A stretch of 64,000 bases of DNA from Arachis hypogaea (GCF_003086295.3 NC_092051.1:14190810-14254809); one strand, 5' to 3'; positions 37,341 through 49,902 are shown, numbered from the stretch's first letter. Notes: generated by a model from the letters alone, not told the origin. Program-made: numbers and translations.

Positions 37341-37820
37341 CTTATAAAGACTACGTGAGTGATTGTTACCTTCATTTCTAAAATTAATGTCTTCCGATTA
37401 AATATATTAATAACTTCAAGTATTCGATAACTTCGATTATTTTTTTAATATAATTTTATTTAAGGTCTTTTTAATAAAGTAAGAGTTAGTTCATGTATGT
37501 AGAAAAAATAAAACTCTTATGTCTTATGTCTTATTACACATTTTTTTTATTTGTGTAATTAATTTTATCACAAATAAAAAAAAAATTATAGTCCAAACAG
37601 TAGTAGTATGTTATATGTATATATGGTTTCATTATTATTTTTTCTAACGGTTTCTTATTTTATTTTATGAATTGATTTTAAAATTATATTTAATTAATAA
37701 ATTTAATTTTTTGATGTTAAATTGTTAACAGGCTATTATTTAAATAATTATTTAAGTTATGTGTGTCAGAATAAATACTTTTTATGAATCCATATTATTC
37801 ATATTAAATTGATATATATA
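37341..37820. other. AT-rich spacer before Tat1
   Basis: No feature recognised. It ends in GATATATATA, at which Tat1 homology starts. Confidence 0.4.
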
Positions 37821-38234
37821 AACAGTATACGGGCCGATCCGACCTGTGGACTACCCGACTCGAACGGTCGGGCTAGAGCTGCTCAACCTCTCACTCGGAC
37901 ACGCGTCCCTGATAGCTCCGCTACAGCTGTGTGAAGGAAGTTTCGAGGAAGGTGGGTCTACTCTTGTGGGACCCACTTCTAATATGGTATATATGGGGAG
38001 GGTCCTACCCCTCCCCCAAAGTACGTCACACATCATTCTCTCACTTTTCGCCTGCACACTTGATTGACTAGAGCGTCAGAGTGTCTTTGCAGGTGATAAC
38101 CCCTTCTCCACACGAAGAGCTCGGGAAGTCGGTTTCACTTCCTCCGATCCAGCAACCCAAGACCAGGCGATTCCCCCCCTTTTTTACCAACCAAAGTATC
38201 AATCCGAACCGTCCGGTACCCGACCTATCGAACA
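37821..38234 (+). repeat. 5' LTR of Tat1 (start truncated)
   Basis: Matches the 3' LTR from AACAG(T/C)ATACGGGCC onward and ends ...CGAACA before the primer site. It has an extra GTGGACTACCCGACT-like insertion near 37846. TATATATGG near 37990 could serve as promoter. Confidence 0.88.
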
Positions 38235-38252
38235 TTGGCGCCGTCTGTGGGA
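38235..38252 (+). other. Primer-binding site of Tat1
   Basis: TTGGCGCCGTCTGTGGGA directly follows the LTR; TGGCGCCGT sites are standard in plant Tat and Athila gypsy elements. Confidence 0.85.
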
Positions 38253-38260
38253 ACGCCAGA

Positions 38261-39880
38261 ATGGACGTTGTACTAGATCCCGGAGGAACAGGCCACGAGA
38301 CCGAGCGCAGAGGGGAAGCCTCCGTGGCTTCCTCCCGGGAGCGCACGAGGTCCCCTCCACGACGAATCTCACGATCTCTAGAAAGACGCCTCTTCGGGGG
38401 AACTGGCGACAACAGCGCCAGAATAATGCAGGAACTGCATCACAGGATGTATTACCTGGAGCACCGGTTGACAAATCGAGAACATCGCCAACGAACTCCC
38501 GAATCAAGCTACTCCCGTTCGCCTCCGAGAAGCCACTCCCGGCGAACAGCTAGCCCACGATCTGAGTCCGAGAGCGCCAGGGAGGAAGGACGCCCGAGAA
38601 GACACCGCGATCCCATCATTTACACCCGGCACAAGAGGAGGCACACCACAGATCGAGTTCGGGAAGAAGGTCGACGGGAAGACGGCGAGGAAAGAACAAG
38701 AAGAACGTGAGGACCAGTGATAATGGGCGCAACCCCATTTCATCGTTCCATCATCGAAGTCCGGCTGCCAAAGCACTTTGACAAGCCAACGGACATGAGG
38801 TACGATGGAACCCAAGACCCGCAGGAGCACCTTACGGCCTTCGAGGCCAGGATGAACCTGGAGAGAGTGGGAGACGAAATAAGGTGCCGCGCTTTCCCGA
38901 TCACCCTCGCGGGACCTGCGATACGATAGTTTAACAGCCTCCCGCGGGGCTCCGTGGCCAGGTTCTCGGATATCAGCCACGCCTTCCTAGCCCAATTTAC
39001 TACTAGAATCGCAAAGGCAAAGCACCCGATCAATCTGCTCGGGGAGACGCAGAGGTCCGTCGAACCGACCAGAAAATATCTAGACCGGTTCAACGACGAG
39101 TTCTTGGAGATCGACGGGCTAACTGATTCGGTTGCTAGCTTATGCCTAACTAATGGACTCCTAAATGAGGACTTCAGAAAGCACCTCACCACGAAGCCGG
39201 TGTGGACAATGCAGGAGATCCAAAGTGTAGCCAGGGAATATATTAATGATGAAGAAGTCAGCCAGGTCGTGGCTGCCAACAAATGGCAGCCCTCCTACAA
39301 TTAAACCCGGCAACACGGAAGCGGAGAAAGACAGAAGGAACACGCCAGAGACGGCGGTCCAAGCAGGACGCCCAGGCCGTTCCCTCGAGTCGGGAAGTTC
39401 ACCAATTACACCCCCTCACCGTCCCCATCGTAGAAGTTTATCAGCAGATAGCCGAGAAGGGAATTTTGTCGAAGCCCTAACCACTGAAGGACCGGACCGG
39501 GGGAAACAAGAGCCTTTATTGTGATTACCACAAGGGCTACGAACATAAGACACAGGACTTCTACGACCTCAAGGATGCGCTAGAACAAGCAATCCAGGAC
39601 GGGAAACTGGCTAAATTCTCCCATCTCATCAGGGAGCCCAGAAGACGAGATCACGACCGAGAGGTAGAGGACAAGACTTGCGTGGTAAAGCGACGTCATG
39701 ACCAGGGCGACAGCGAACAAGGTCTCACCATAGTGAACGTCGTAACAGCGAGAGACGCACCCCTAAGGTCGAAGTCGACACACAAGAAAGACGCCAAAGT
39801 CCTGGCGATTTTCTCATCATCTGTAGAAAATCCAAGAGGTCGAGGTCGCCATCCAACTCATTCGGCCCGGAGGACCAGTG
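38261..39880 (+). pseudogene. Tat1 gag, degenerate
   Basis: The frame opens at 38261 with MDVVLDPGG, passes an arginine-rich stretch with SRSPPRSHSRR, and meets stops at 38708-38710 (TGA) and 38927-38929 (TAG). The retrotransposon gag domain (FDKPTDMRYDGTQDPQEHL, FLAQFTTRIAKAKHP, NDEEVSQVVAANKWQP) follows to a stop at 39304. After a frameshift the knuckle-like YCDYHKGYEHKTQDFYDLKD is read near 39515-39575, in which Phe sits where a Cys is often found. Gag would form the virus-like particle; this copy cannot. Confidence 0.85.
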
Positions 39881-39924
39881 GTTTGATGAGGTCGCGGAAA
39901 GCCCCTATGGTCATCATGGCCTGA

Positions 39925-42900
39925 GTGAGAACCGGCCTCATCAAGCGCATCCTCATAGACACCGGTGTTGACTCAAATATCATGTTCCGTAATGTGTTCG
40001 ATGCTTTGGGACTGCGGGATGCCGACCTGAAAACCCACCAGCACGGTGTTGTAGGGTTAGGCGACCACTTCATCAAGCCAGACGGGATAATCTCCCTGCC
40101 GTTATCAGTAGGACACGGGCAGGGACGAGGCTCAACAATGGCCGAGTTCGTGGTTCTGTGTGACTCCACAGCCTACAACATCATCCTGGGGAGGAAGACC
40201 ATCAACGATCTCGGGGCAGTAATCAGCACAACGATGCTGGTAATGAAATTCGTGGCTGACGACGGGTCCGTGGGATCCATAAAAGGAGATTTGGAAACGG
40301 CAGTCGCCTGCGACAACGCCAGTCTCTCCTTAAGGAAGACGTCCAAGGAAGCAGCGGGAGTGTTCCTTGCCGACCTAGACGCTAGAGTCGAAGACAAACC
40401 CAGACCTGAGCCGGAACGGAACTTGGAGAAATTCAGAGTCGGCGACACAGAGGAGAAGTTCACCTTCGTGAACAGAAACCTACCACACGACCTGAAAGGG
40501 GCCCATGATGGAAATGATCAGGGCTAACGGTGACCTATTTGCATGGACGCCAGCCGACATGCCGGGAATAGACCCCCAACTCATGTCACATCACTTGACC
40601 ATGATGGCGGAGGCCAGACCGGTAGCTCAAAGAAGAAGGAAAATATCGCAAGAGCGAGCGGAAGCGGTGGCCGGGCAGACGACTAGCCTCCTCGAAGCAG
40701 GATTTATTCGAGAACTTGACTACTCAACATGGCTGTCGAATGTAGTTTTAGTGAAAAAGCACAATGGGAAATGGAGGATGTGTGTGGATTACTCTGATCT
40801 CAACAAAACATGCCCCAATGACTGCTACCCCCTGCCCAACATTGATGCACTCGTCGACGCCGCGGCGGGATATCGGTACCTAAGCTTTATGGACGCCTAC
40901 TCTGGTTATAACCAGATACCGATGCACCGGCCTAACGAAGAGAAAACGGCGTTCATAACGCCAAGAGGGATATATTGCTACAAAGTAATGCCGTTCGGCC
41001 TGAAGAACGCTGGGGCCACGTACCAGAGGCTAATGAACAAGATATTCAGTGACCTCATAGGCAAAACAGTGGAGGTGTATGTAGATGATATCCTTGCAAA
41101 GACCACCCGACCCGAGGACCTCATAAGCGACCTGGGAAATGTGTTCGCCTCCCTCCTACAACACGACATGAGGCTCAACCCACTCAAATGAGCCTTTGCG
41201 ATGCAGGCAGGAAAGTTCCTAGGGTTCATGATAACCCAAAGGGGGGTCGAGGCCAACCCGAAAAAGTGCCAAACAATACTCCAAATGAGGAGTCCGAGCT
41301 ACGTCAAGGATGTTCAGAGGTTATCAGGTAGACTCACCGCCCTATCCCGTTTCCTCGGGGCGTCGGCCGCTAGGGCGCTACCGTTTTTCAATCTTATGAA
41401 AAAAGGGATAGTATTTGAATGGACCCCGGCATGTGAGGAAGCATTTAAACATTTCAAAGAGATCCTCGCCACACCACCCGTGCTCGGGAAGCCCAAAGTC
41501 AGAGAACCGCTCTACCTATACCTGGCCATAACGGATGAAGCGCTGGCAGCAGTTTTGGTATGGGAAGAAGGGAAGGTTCAACAACCAATTTACTTCGTGA
41601 GTAGAGCACTGCAAGGAGCAGAACTGAGATACAGCAAACTAGAGAAGCTGGCTCTAGCACTGCTAACCTCCTCCCGAAGACTATGGCAATACTTCCAAGG
41701 TCACCAGGTGGTCGTGAGAACGGACCAGGGAATCCACCAAGTGCTCCAAAATCCGACTTAGCAGGAAGAATGATAACTTGGGCCATCGAGCTATCTCAGT
41801 ATGATTTGCGATACGAGCCCCGACATGCGATCAAGGCACAAGCAATGGCAGACTTCTTGGTAGAAGTAGCGGGGGACCCGACCGAGGAAGCGGGCATACG
41901 GTGGAGGCTCCATATGGACGGGGCCTCCAACCAAATGTCCGGGGGTGCCGGGATCATCTTGGAAAGTCCTGCCGGGGTCATATACGAACAATCAATCAAG
42001 TTCGAGTTTTGCGTATCGAACAACCAAGCGGAATATGAGGCCCTTCTAGGCGGCTTGATCTTAGCTCGGGAAGTCGGGGCTACGAGGCTGGAAGTATGCA
42101 GCGACTCACAGGTCGTGACCTCGCAAGTAAATGGAAGCTACCAAGCCAGAGACTCGCTATTGCAAAAGTACTTGGAGAAGGTCAAAGAGCTGAGCAAACA
42201 GTTTGAGGAGGTCGCGGTCCAACACGTTTCAAGGGAAAGGAACACACGGGCAGACCTCCTATCCAAGCTAGCGAGCACGAAACCGGGGGCCGGCAACCAG
42301 TCCCTCATTCAAGGCATGACAAAAGAACCAGCAGTTGTCCTCCACCTGACAAAGATAAGTCCCTCCTGGATGGACCCCATCACTGATTACCTAGAAAACG
42401 GCAAACTCTTTGAAGATGAGAAGGAAACTAAAACGTTGAGAAGGGAGGCAGCCAAATATGCGATCATACAAGGGCAACTGTTCAAAAAGGGACTCAGCCA
42501 GCCCTTGCTGAAATGCCTGCATCCCGACCAAATGAACTACGTACTCAAGGAAGTCCACGAGGGGTATTGTGGTCACCACATCGGGGACAAAGCCCTAGCA
42601 AGAAAGCTCATCCGAGCTGGATATTACTGGCCATCAATGATGGAGGACTCCAAAGAATTCGTGAAGAAGTGTGTCAAGTGCCAAGAGAATGCCAACTTCC
42701 ACAAAGCACCGGCTACCAAACTGAGCTTACTGACGTCCTCCCGACCTTTCGCACAGTGGGGGGTCGACCTCTTGGGACCTTTCTTGGTTGGTCCGGGGTA
42801 AGTCAAATATCTCATAGTTGCCATTGACTACTACACCAAATGGATAGAGGCTGAAACGCTGGCCAGTATATCCTCATCCAATTGTCAAAAGTTCATGTGG

Positions 42901-43587
42901 AGACAGGTGATAACCCGATTCGGCATCCCGGAAGTCGTTATCTCAGATAACGGGACGCAGTTCACTGATAAAAAGTTTGTGGAGTTCCTCACCGGTCTGG
43001 GCATAAAACAGAAATTCTCTTCGGTGGAGCATCCCCAGACGAACGGGTAAGTCGAGGCTGCGAATAAGGTCGTCTTGCTGGGCCTCAAGAAGCGGCTGGA
43101 TAATAAAAAAGGTGCATGGGCCGACGAACTTGCCTCAGTTATCTGGTCTTACCGTACAACCGAGCAGTCCTCCACGGGAGAAACCCCTTTCCGCCTGACG
43201 TACGGGGTGGACGCAATGATACTCGTAGAGATCGGCGAGCCGATCCCACGACTACTTCTAAACAGAGTGGAAGAAGCTGTAGAGAAGGACCTAGTAGACG
43301 AGGCAAAGGAGATGGCCCATTTGTCAGAAGTAGCACTAAAGCAAAGAATGGCCCTACGCTACAACACCAAAGTGCTTAGGAGAGAGTTTGAACAAAACGA
43401 CCTCGTCCTACGGTGCAACGACATCGGTCTCCCGACTCAGGGGGAAGGCAAGCTCGCGGCAAACTGGGAAGGCCCCTACAGGGTCAAAGAGGTAATTGGC
43501 AAAGGCGCCTACAAGTTGGAGAAGCTCGATGGCAAGGAAATCCCGAGAATTTGGAATGCAGGTAACCTAAGAAGGTTCTATTCTTAG
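39925..43587 (+). pseudogene. Tat1 pol: protease, RT, two RNase H domains, integrase (degenerate)
   Basis: Protease motif ILIDTGVDSN lies near 39950 and its frame ends at 40527. RT (40505-41191) shows FMDAYSGYNQI, MPFGLKNAGATYQR and the catalytic VYVDDILA. An in-frame TGA follows LNPLK, and RNase H (ITDEALAAVLVWEE, TDQG) runs to 41761, where the frame shifts. The archaeal-type RNase H follows (MDGAS, EYEALL, CSDSQ, RADLLSKLA; about 41910-42280). Integrase has its zinc finger (HHIGDKALA ... CVKCQ), GVDLLGPF, VISDNGTQF and HPQTNG, with stops at 42799 and 43048. A chromodomain-free C-terminus ends at 43587 with NLRRFYS. Each domain is recognisable, but the polyprotein is broken in at least four places. 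Confidence 0.9.
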
Positions 43588-44237
43588 CTCAAACACGCCG
43601 ACTAGGCGATCTGACGAGCTCAGTAATTTACTTTCTTGAATACTTGTCATGGCAATAATTTTGTTTAGCTATCGACTAATGTTTACTTGTCAAAAAATTA
43701 ATGTTTATTTGTCAAAATTACTTTTCCATCTACTTTTTCCCATTTATGCGTCCCACGACAACATGTTCCTTATAATGCATGGTAAATGGGACAACGACAC
43801 GGTGCCCCGGGACTGATCACCCCGGGAGCCAACTAAGTTAAAGCCATAACAAACGGCTACAGCAATAGCAAAGCCACGACCTGGCTTTGCCGAGTTACCA
43901 ACATAAGGGTAAACGAACACGAGCGACAAGCCTACGCCGGCAAAACGGTAACAAAACAAAACGAAAATGCTACCAGATAAGCGAAGAAAAAATGATAATC
44001 ACAAGTCGACCAAGCGACTATTAAAGTATAACAAGAGTAAGTTCCACAAAGTTCTACAACATAATCACAGATCCATACAAAAAGTACAAAGAAATCACAT
44101 TTTGGGCATGTCGACAATCTTGCCATCCTTGATTGTTTTAAAGACCCCAATTGCCGACGTGTCGAAATCAGGAGCCACGATCTTCACCTGGGCCTTGAGA
44201 GCCTCCTCAGTCATCAGGATCGCGCTCTTTCCTTGTT
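43588..44237. other. Tat1 spacer between integrase and the antisense ORF
   Basis: Non-coding element DNA, falling at the 3' end of both the pol gene and the convergent antisense ORF. No tandem array like that of Tat2 is seen here. Confidence 0.5.
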
Positions 44238-45940
44238 TCACGGTCTCTTTATGTTTTTCCTAAGCTCTTCGACCTCAGCTTGAGCAGCCTTAGCCGACGA
44301 AACGGCCACATCATGTTCCTTCTCCAAAGCGACCAGCCGACCTTGCGCGGCATTGATTTGGCTCTCCAAAGTCATCTCCCGCTTGGTTAGATGGGACACG
44401 GTGGCATCGGAGGTCTTCAATTTCTCCTCGGCAGACGCAGCTTTCTCCTCGGCAGCTTTAAGCTTCTCCCCCATCTTGGACAGCTACTCCCGAAGCGTTT
44501 CAACTTGAGCTTTGAATTCATTATTGGACTTGGCAGCAGAATCAAGCTTCCTGCGCAGCGACTGCATCCCCGACAGCTTGAACTTGGCCTTCCGAGCTAT
44601 TGCGGCACCACGGAGAAGGGTACGGTACATCCACCTCACCTGACCCGCAAGCTCGGTGCCAAGGAAGTGATCCTCCGTGCCAGGGAGCAACTGGGAGTCT
44701 ATAAAGGCCCCAGCGTCGAAGTTCCTCTCCATCATGGTGAGAACTCCTTCAGGGCTGGAGGATGCCCTCTGCCTTTTGGGGGTGGGAATAAGCTTCAAGT
44801 TATCATTCTCTTGTTGAGTGGAGGACGAATGCCTGGTGCCAGCCGTCTCCTCACGAATAGGAGAAACGCGCGTCCCGCCAGAGTTTTTGTCCGACATCTC
44901 AGTGTCACGAGGTGAAGGCACCGCTTGATCCTTCTTGTCCTCAGGAGGGTTCTTCGGCTTCCCGTCAGCCTTCTTGTCAGCCTTCTCCTCATCGCTTTCC
45001 GCCAAGAAAGTCTTGAACAAACCCTCAAGCCCTGTCACTGAAGCAGACATCTCCACTGCAACAAATAAGTAGACAAGTTAGTCGTGAAATCGGCATAACC
45101 AATCGAAGCAAAAATAATGCAGGAAACGTCAAAATTACTCACAAATATAATTTCTGGCGACCTCCCGGTCACCCATCAAAAGGTGGGGGTTCACATGATT
45201 CCTCCCAAAAACGGCCAACAACACGTAGGCAACCTTTCTGTCCACAGCGGACATCCCCTTGTAAGTCACCTTGATAAAGGTGTTGGACCCTGCCCCGAAA
45301 CTCCAGTACGTTGGGATGAGGCGTTCCCCTTCTAACGATAACCAGAAGGGGTGGCGACCTTTGACTGGACGCACCTTAAAATACTTGTCTTTAAACCCAT
45401 GATAAGAGTCATCGAACAAGCCGAAGATCCTCCGACCCTGGGCAGATCGGAAGGAAATGAACCATTTCCTTGCTTTCCCCTCCTTGGAAGGATTCGTGAG
45501 GTTGAAGAAAAAAAGGAAAACGTCAACGGACACCGACAACTCTAGATATTCACACACCATCTCGAAACAGCGAATGGAAGCCCAACTGTTTGGATGCAGC
45601 TGCGACGGTGCCACGGAAATCCGATTAAGGAGCGCCATTTGAAAAGCTGAAAACGGAATACGAACCACCACTTGGGTGAACATGTACTTATAGAACCAAA
45701 TCCAATCGGCAACCCGGGAGAATGGAAATTGAGCTCGTATAGCCGTTCATTGGGGGCAGGAACAAAGATGTCGTAGTTGGCCTCCTCGTCAGTCCCGCCA
45801 CACAAGTACTCAGCTTGGCGGAACTCGGTTAACTCCTCCTCGCCCATCTGGTTCGGGGAGTCCTTCACGTCGGAAGTCACCCACGCGTAGGGATCGTAAC
45901 CCGCGGCGGAGGTGGAAGCTCGAGAAACGACGCGAGGCAT
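44238..45940 (-). pseudogene. Antisense ORF of Tat1 with a 'putative gypsy type transposon' domain
   Basis: On the strand opposite to gag-pol, a frame starts at 45940 (MPRVVSRAST) and shifts frame near 45700. It continues through VAPSQLHPNSWASIRCFEMV and FKDKYFKVRP, which resemble the plant domain called Transposase_28 or putative gypsy type transposon (Pfam PF04195). A likely 87-bp intron follows (45142-45056; GTGAGT ... TTGCAG). The second exon encodes a charged, coiled-coil-like tail: an in-frame TAG at 44484, then EKLKAAEEKAASAEEKLK and AAQAEVEELRKN to the stop at 44238. Antisense ORFs after integrase are known in Tat elements; their role is unknown. Despite the domain name there is no sign of transposase chemistry. 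Confidence 0.75.
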
Positions 45941-46625
45941 ACCTACAGTGGGGTACCACTCGGTTAGTCTATGAGGTCGGGAGTCCAGAAAAAGCCCAGA
46001 AACTACATCTAGCCTATTCAATAACTAAGATCAAACATGGCTAAAGCAGAATCCAAGTAAAAACCTAAAAATCTAACACCCTGAAATGGTAACCCCCCTA
46101 ACGCACGTACTTGACACTATGATCATCTAGCATGCAAATCAAACAAGCAACATGCATATAGGAGAAATGATAATGAAGATAAAACACACATAGAGCAGAG
46201 AGAGAGGAGAAGAGTGCTTACCTGATTGACTGTGATAACTGAGAGGAAAACAGGAAGGGATTGATGCTAAAAAACGTGAAGATCACAGTAGGGAATTCAG
46301 GAAGGAAGAAGGAGAATGCAAAGAGAAGAGGAATGAAGATGAACAAGAAAATGGAATTAAAATGGAGTGTGAAACTGACTAGAGGGTTAAAAACTGACAT
46401 GAAGCGCGAAAGACAGGGGTAAAAGAGTCTTTACCCACAGGATTTGAAACAACCCATTATGAACATTAAATGCCCGGCACGAAGAACGAGGCGACGAACG
46501 GTTATCCCCATCAACAAAAAGACACACGCGCAAGAGGCACGTCCTCTCCACGAGCGGCCGACCTGGCAACGACACAAGGGAAAATATAACACGCCACCAA
46601 CAGTGTTCACGTCTATAGCTGGCGC
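45941..46625. other. Tat1 3' region upstream of the antisense ORF
   Basis: Non-coding DNA that would contain the promoter and leader of the antisense ORF. A/G-rich from about 46140 to 46400. Nothing else is recognised. Confidence 0.4.
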
Positions 46626-46636
46626 GTTGGGGGCAC
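46626..46636 (+). other. Polypurine tract of Tat1
   Basis: GTTGGGGGCAC directly precedes the TGTTACGG start of the 3' LTR. Confidence 0.65.
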
Positions 46637-47035
46637 TGTTACGGCCGGGCCCAAACAGCATACGGGCCGACCCGACCCGAACGGTCGGGCTAGAGCTGCT
46701 CAACCTCTCACCCGGACACGCGTCCCTGACAGTTCCGCTACAGCTGTGTGAAAGAAGTTTCGAGGAAGGTGGGTCTCCCCTTGTGGGACCCACCTCTGAC
46801 ATGGTATATATGGGGAGGGTTCTACCCCTCCCCAAGGTACGTCACACATCATTCTCTCACTTTTCGCCTGCACACTTGACTGACTAGAGCGTCGGAGTGT
46901 CTTTGCAGGTGACCCCCCCTTCTCCACACGAAGAGCTCGGGAAGTCGGCTTCACTTCCTCCGATCCAGCAACCCAAGACCAGGCGATTCCCCCCTTTTTA
47001 CCAACCAAAGTATCAACCCGAACCGTTCGGTACCC

Positions 47036-47038
<3 letters not shown>
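46637..47038 (+). repeat. 3' LTR of Tat1 (end truncated)
   Basis: Starts TGTTACGGCCGGGCCC, which the 5' LTR lacks, and matches it thereafter. It stops at ...GGTACCCGAC, where (AT)n begins; the expected CTATCGAACA-type end is missing. Confidence 0.88.

Positions 47039-47101
<63 letters not shown>
47039..47101. repeat. (AT)n microsatellite joining two retrotransposons
   Basis: About 31 AT units lie exactly between the truncated Tat1 LTR and the truncated left LTR of the next element. Confidence 0.92.
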
Positions 47102-47104
<3 letters not shown>

Positions 47105-47508
47105 AAAATATATCTATACTTATACAAGTATTAGGAAAATTTAGTTTTTTTAATTTTCTTCCATTAAAGTCTTATGTATACTTAATAGAGTTGAATTATA
47201 ACTCTTTGATGAAAAAAGAGCTACAAAGGCAGTTTTGATATGTTAGAAGACAAAATTATGAAGTCATTATTTATATTTGAACATGACACTCATTAAATTC
47301 CTAAATTTCAAATAAAAATAGTATCTGATTTTATTCTCATTTAGTTCCAAATAAAAAGTAATTATGATTTATTCAACTTAGTATTTATAACAATAAATGA
47401 GATTACCGTTATATAAGTTATTTAATTTGAAATAGCATAATTTATGATTATAATTAATATATGTATTATCCACAAACAAATTAAGAAATTAAATAATTTT
47501 CCAACAAT
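47099..47508 (-). repeat. Left (3') LTR of the coding-free Copia-type element
   Basis: Homologous to 49026-49406. The outer end is eroded into the (AT)n tract; the inner end CCAACA abuts the polypurine tract at 47509-47521. Confidence 0.7.
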
Positions 47509-49025
47509 CTCCCACTTGGAATATACATATATTCTTTCCTGAAATAATCACATCTTATAAACAGCGCGCATCTGAATGCTATCTCCCTTATTACTTTAAC
47601 AATCTAGTCTGTCTTATATATTAATTATGAAATTACCAGAGCTTTTATCACATTACTGTCGCGACAAAACCACGATAATGACTATATTAATATACTCAAC
47701 GACATAGATCAAACTTAGATGAAAAAATTCAGAAATTACATGCGAAAATAACCTCAGGTATATCTATTTTCAACTGGTCCAACTTTGATAAACTTTATGA
47801 GATCATGAGTCAAAGTGAAAATGAAACTTAATACTTTATTTCTGTAAAATTATTTATATTCGTAAATTTGTCTAAACTATATGAGCATCTAAATATACAC
47901 TCCCACTGAAACAACATATCATAAAATGATATAACACTCATTTGAATAGTATCCACATGAAAGACCATGGATGTTTGTTTCTAACTAACCAAATATGCAT
48001 GCATTTATAGAGTTTGTGCTAACTTGCTCACAAGACACTTAAGCACTCTGAACTCTTTTGTTGAACAAAAATTTAAAATAACAGACTACTAATACATTGT
48101 CACAAAATAATTCAAGTAGTCTTTTAAATTTATTTTTCATATTTTGTGGCAAGTATTTGTAATCACCAAAATGGTGCCTTCAAAAGGGGTTTTATATTCA
48201 GTTATTTTTGTAGAAAGAGTAATAAGTATCATTTTAACACCTTTCTAAAGAACTCTTTCAATGAACATATGAATATACATGCAATGGATTAAAATTGCCT
48301 TGGCATTCAACAAAATCAGAATATGAATATCAAATCATCTCTAACTTTAGTTTCTACCTTTATATGTGTGAACATATAATATTTTACTCTAACAAAACTT
48401 GTTTGTCTACTATTTTATGATCCATTTTTAACTGACTCAAATATCTGCTAAACTAATATAGTACACAAATAACTGTAAGTGTATAAATTTATTATCTATT
48501 AAATTACTGCTAAAGTATGATAAACCTTATGTATTCTTGAGATTTATAACTTTCTTGAGACACTTAATGAGACTATACTTGTCTTCCTTAGAATTAAATA
48601 TATAACCTTATTTATAATTTTGTATGTCGTGACATACAAAAATAATAAAATATATTTCCTCTCACTAAACTAATATAAGTCATCAATCACATTTATCTCA
48701 AAAGACCATATGAAATAATAATTAATTTGATAAAATATAAGTCATCAACTAAAGTCTCTCTTTTTTTTTAATTTCAAAAAAATTTATTTAAAAATAAATT
48801 AATATTGGCAGATATAACTTTAAAGCAAAATAATATATTCACACAAACTACATATTATATGAATAAAATTCATATAATGGTGGACCAATCACAAAGACCT
48901 AGCACAATATTAATATTTAGTCTTTATACAAAAATATTAATTTATAAGTGGTATTTTTAATAAAATAATCAAACATTGATAATAAGTTCTGTCAATATAT
49001 ATATATACACACACACACATTATAG
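47509..49025. other. Interior of the coding-free Copia-type element
   Basis: About 1.5 kb of AT-rich DNA with no open frame over 60 codons that resembles a protein. A (TA)n(CA)n tract lies at about 48998-49019. Confidence 0.55.
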
Positions 49026-49406
49026 TGTAAAAACGTACCTGTATTTATAAAAGTGATTAAAAAAATTTGGTTCTTTGATCTTCTTCGATCAAAGCTTTTT
49101 GTATTTCTAATAGAGCTGAATCACAACTCTTTGATGAAAAAGAGCTATGGAGGCAGTTTTGATACTATTTATATTTGAGCATGATACCCATTAAACTCTA
49201 CAATCCAAATAAAAATTGTATCTATTGATTTTATTCTCATTTGGTTCCAAATAAAAAGGAATTATGATTTATTTAATTTAGCATTTATAATCATAAATGA
49301 AATCATCATTATATAAGTTATTTAATTTAAAATAGTATAATTTATAATTATAATTAATATATGTATTGTCTATAAATAAATTAAAAAATTAAATAATTTT
49401 TTAACA
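49026..49406 (-). repeat. Right (5') LTR of the coding-free Copia-type element
   Basis: Begins TGTAAAAACGTACCTG on the plus strand and ends ...TTTTTTAACA. The left LTR matches from about TTATACAAG onward. Confidence 0.7.
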
Positions 49407-49520
49407 ATGTGTTATTATTTAAATGATTATTTTAGTGTTTTAATTTTTTGTAAGATAATTTAAAAATTAATTATATTTTATAATAATAAATATAATTATA
49501 AAAATAATTATCATGTTAGG

Positions 49521-49902
49521 TGTTACGGATCTGGCCCACGGATCCTATGCCCGGAATGGTCCCCGAATCCGGTTACCCGGGTCCGACCCTCTTCGACCTT
49601 CTAGAAGGCTCGGAACCGGCCCACTAGAGCTCCTAACCAACTTTCGAATTCAAACGTCTCCCTTATCTTAGCCAAACAAGATAAGATAAGATAGCTACCA
49701 TCACCTATAAATAGAGGACCCAGGTCCCTCCAAGTATTCATTCATTTCTTACACCTTCTACCTCTTAGATCCATTCTGACTTGAGCATCGGAGTGTCTTT
49801 GCAGGTACCACCCCCCATTGCTCCAGTCAAATAATCCGGCATCTGCCTCGACCTGCAAGTTCCCAATCCATCTCTCAACTCATACCGGAGGCATCCAGTA
49901 CA
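49521..49902 (+). repeat. 5' LTR of Tat2
   Basis: Starts TGTTACGGATCTGGCCC and ends ...CCAGTACA. It contains a TATAAATAGAGG promoter box near 49706 and GAGTGTCTTTGCAGGT, also present in the Tat1 LTR. The downstream LTR is beyond the window. Confidence 0.82.

Larger units (their letters stand above)
37821..47038 (+). mobile_element. Ty3/gypsy retrotransposon, Tat lineage (Tat1)
   Basis: A 9.2-kb element: 5' LTR, primer site, gag, protease, reverse transcriptase, RNase H, a second archaeal-type RNase H, integrase, an antisense ORF, polypurine tract and 3' LTR. The second RNase H and the extra ORF after integrase are known marks of the Tat lineage. The 5' LTR lacks about its first 17 bp relative to the 3' LTR. 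The 3' LTR lacks about its last 15 bp, where TA repeats begin. Stops and frameshifts disable all genes. Confidence 0.9.
47099..49406 (-). mobile_element. Coding-free Copia-type LTR element
   Basis: Two similar LTR blocks (47099-47508 and 49026-49406) share TCTTTGATGAAAAA(A)GAGCTA, TTTTATTCTCATTT and the TGTTGG/TGTTAA element-strand start. The polypurine-like CCAAGTGGGAGAT next to the left LTR nearly equals that of the Copia element at 8454. The 1.5-kb interior is AT-rich without any gag-pol frame. The primer-site position is taken by TA/CA microsatellite. It looks like a decayed non-autonomous (LARD-like) derivative. Confidence 0.7.

Noticed and set aside
38504..39343. Minus-strand ORFs across Tat1 gag
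   Set aside because: Shadows of the GC-rich gag frame; no independent motif.
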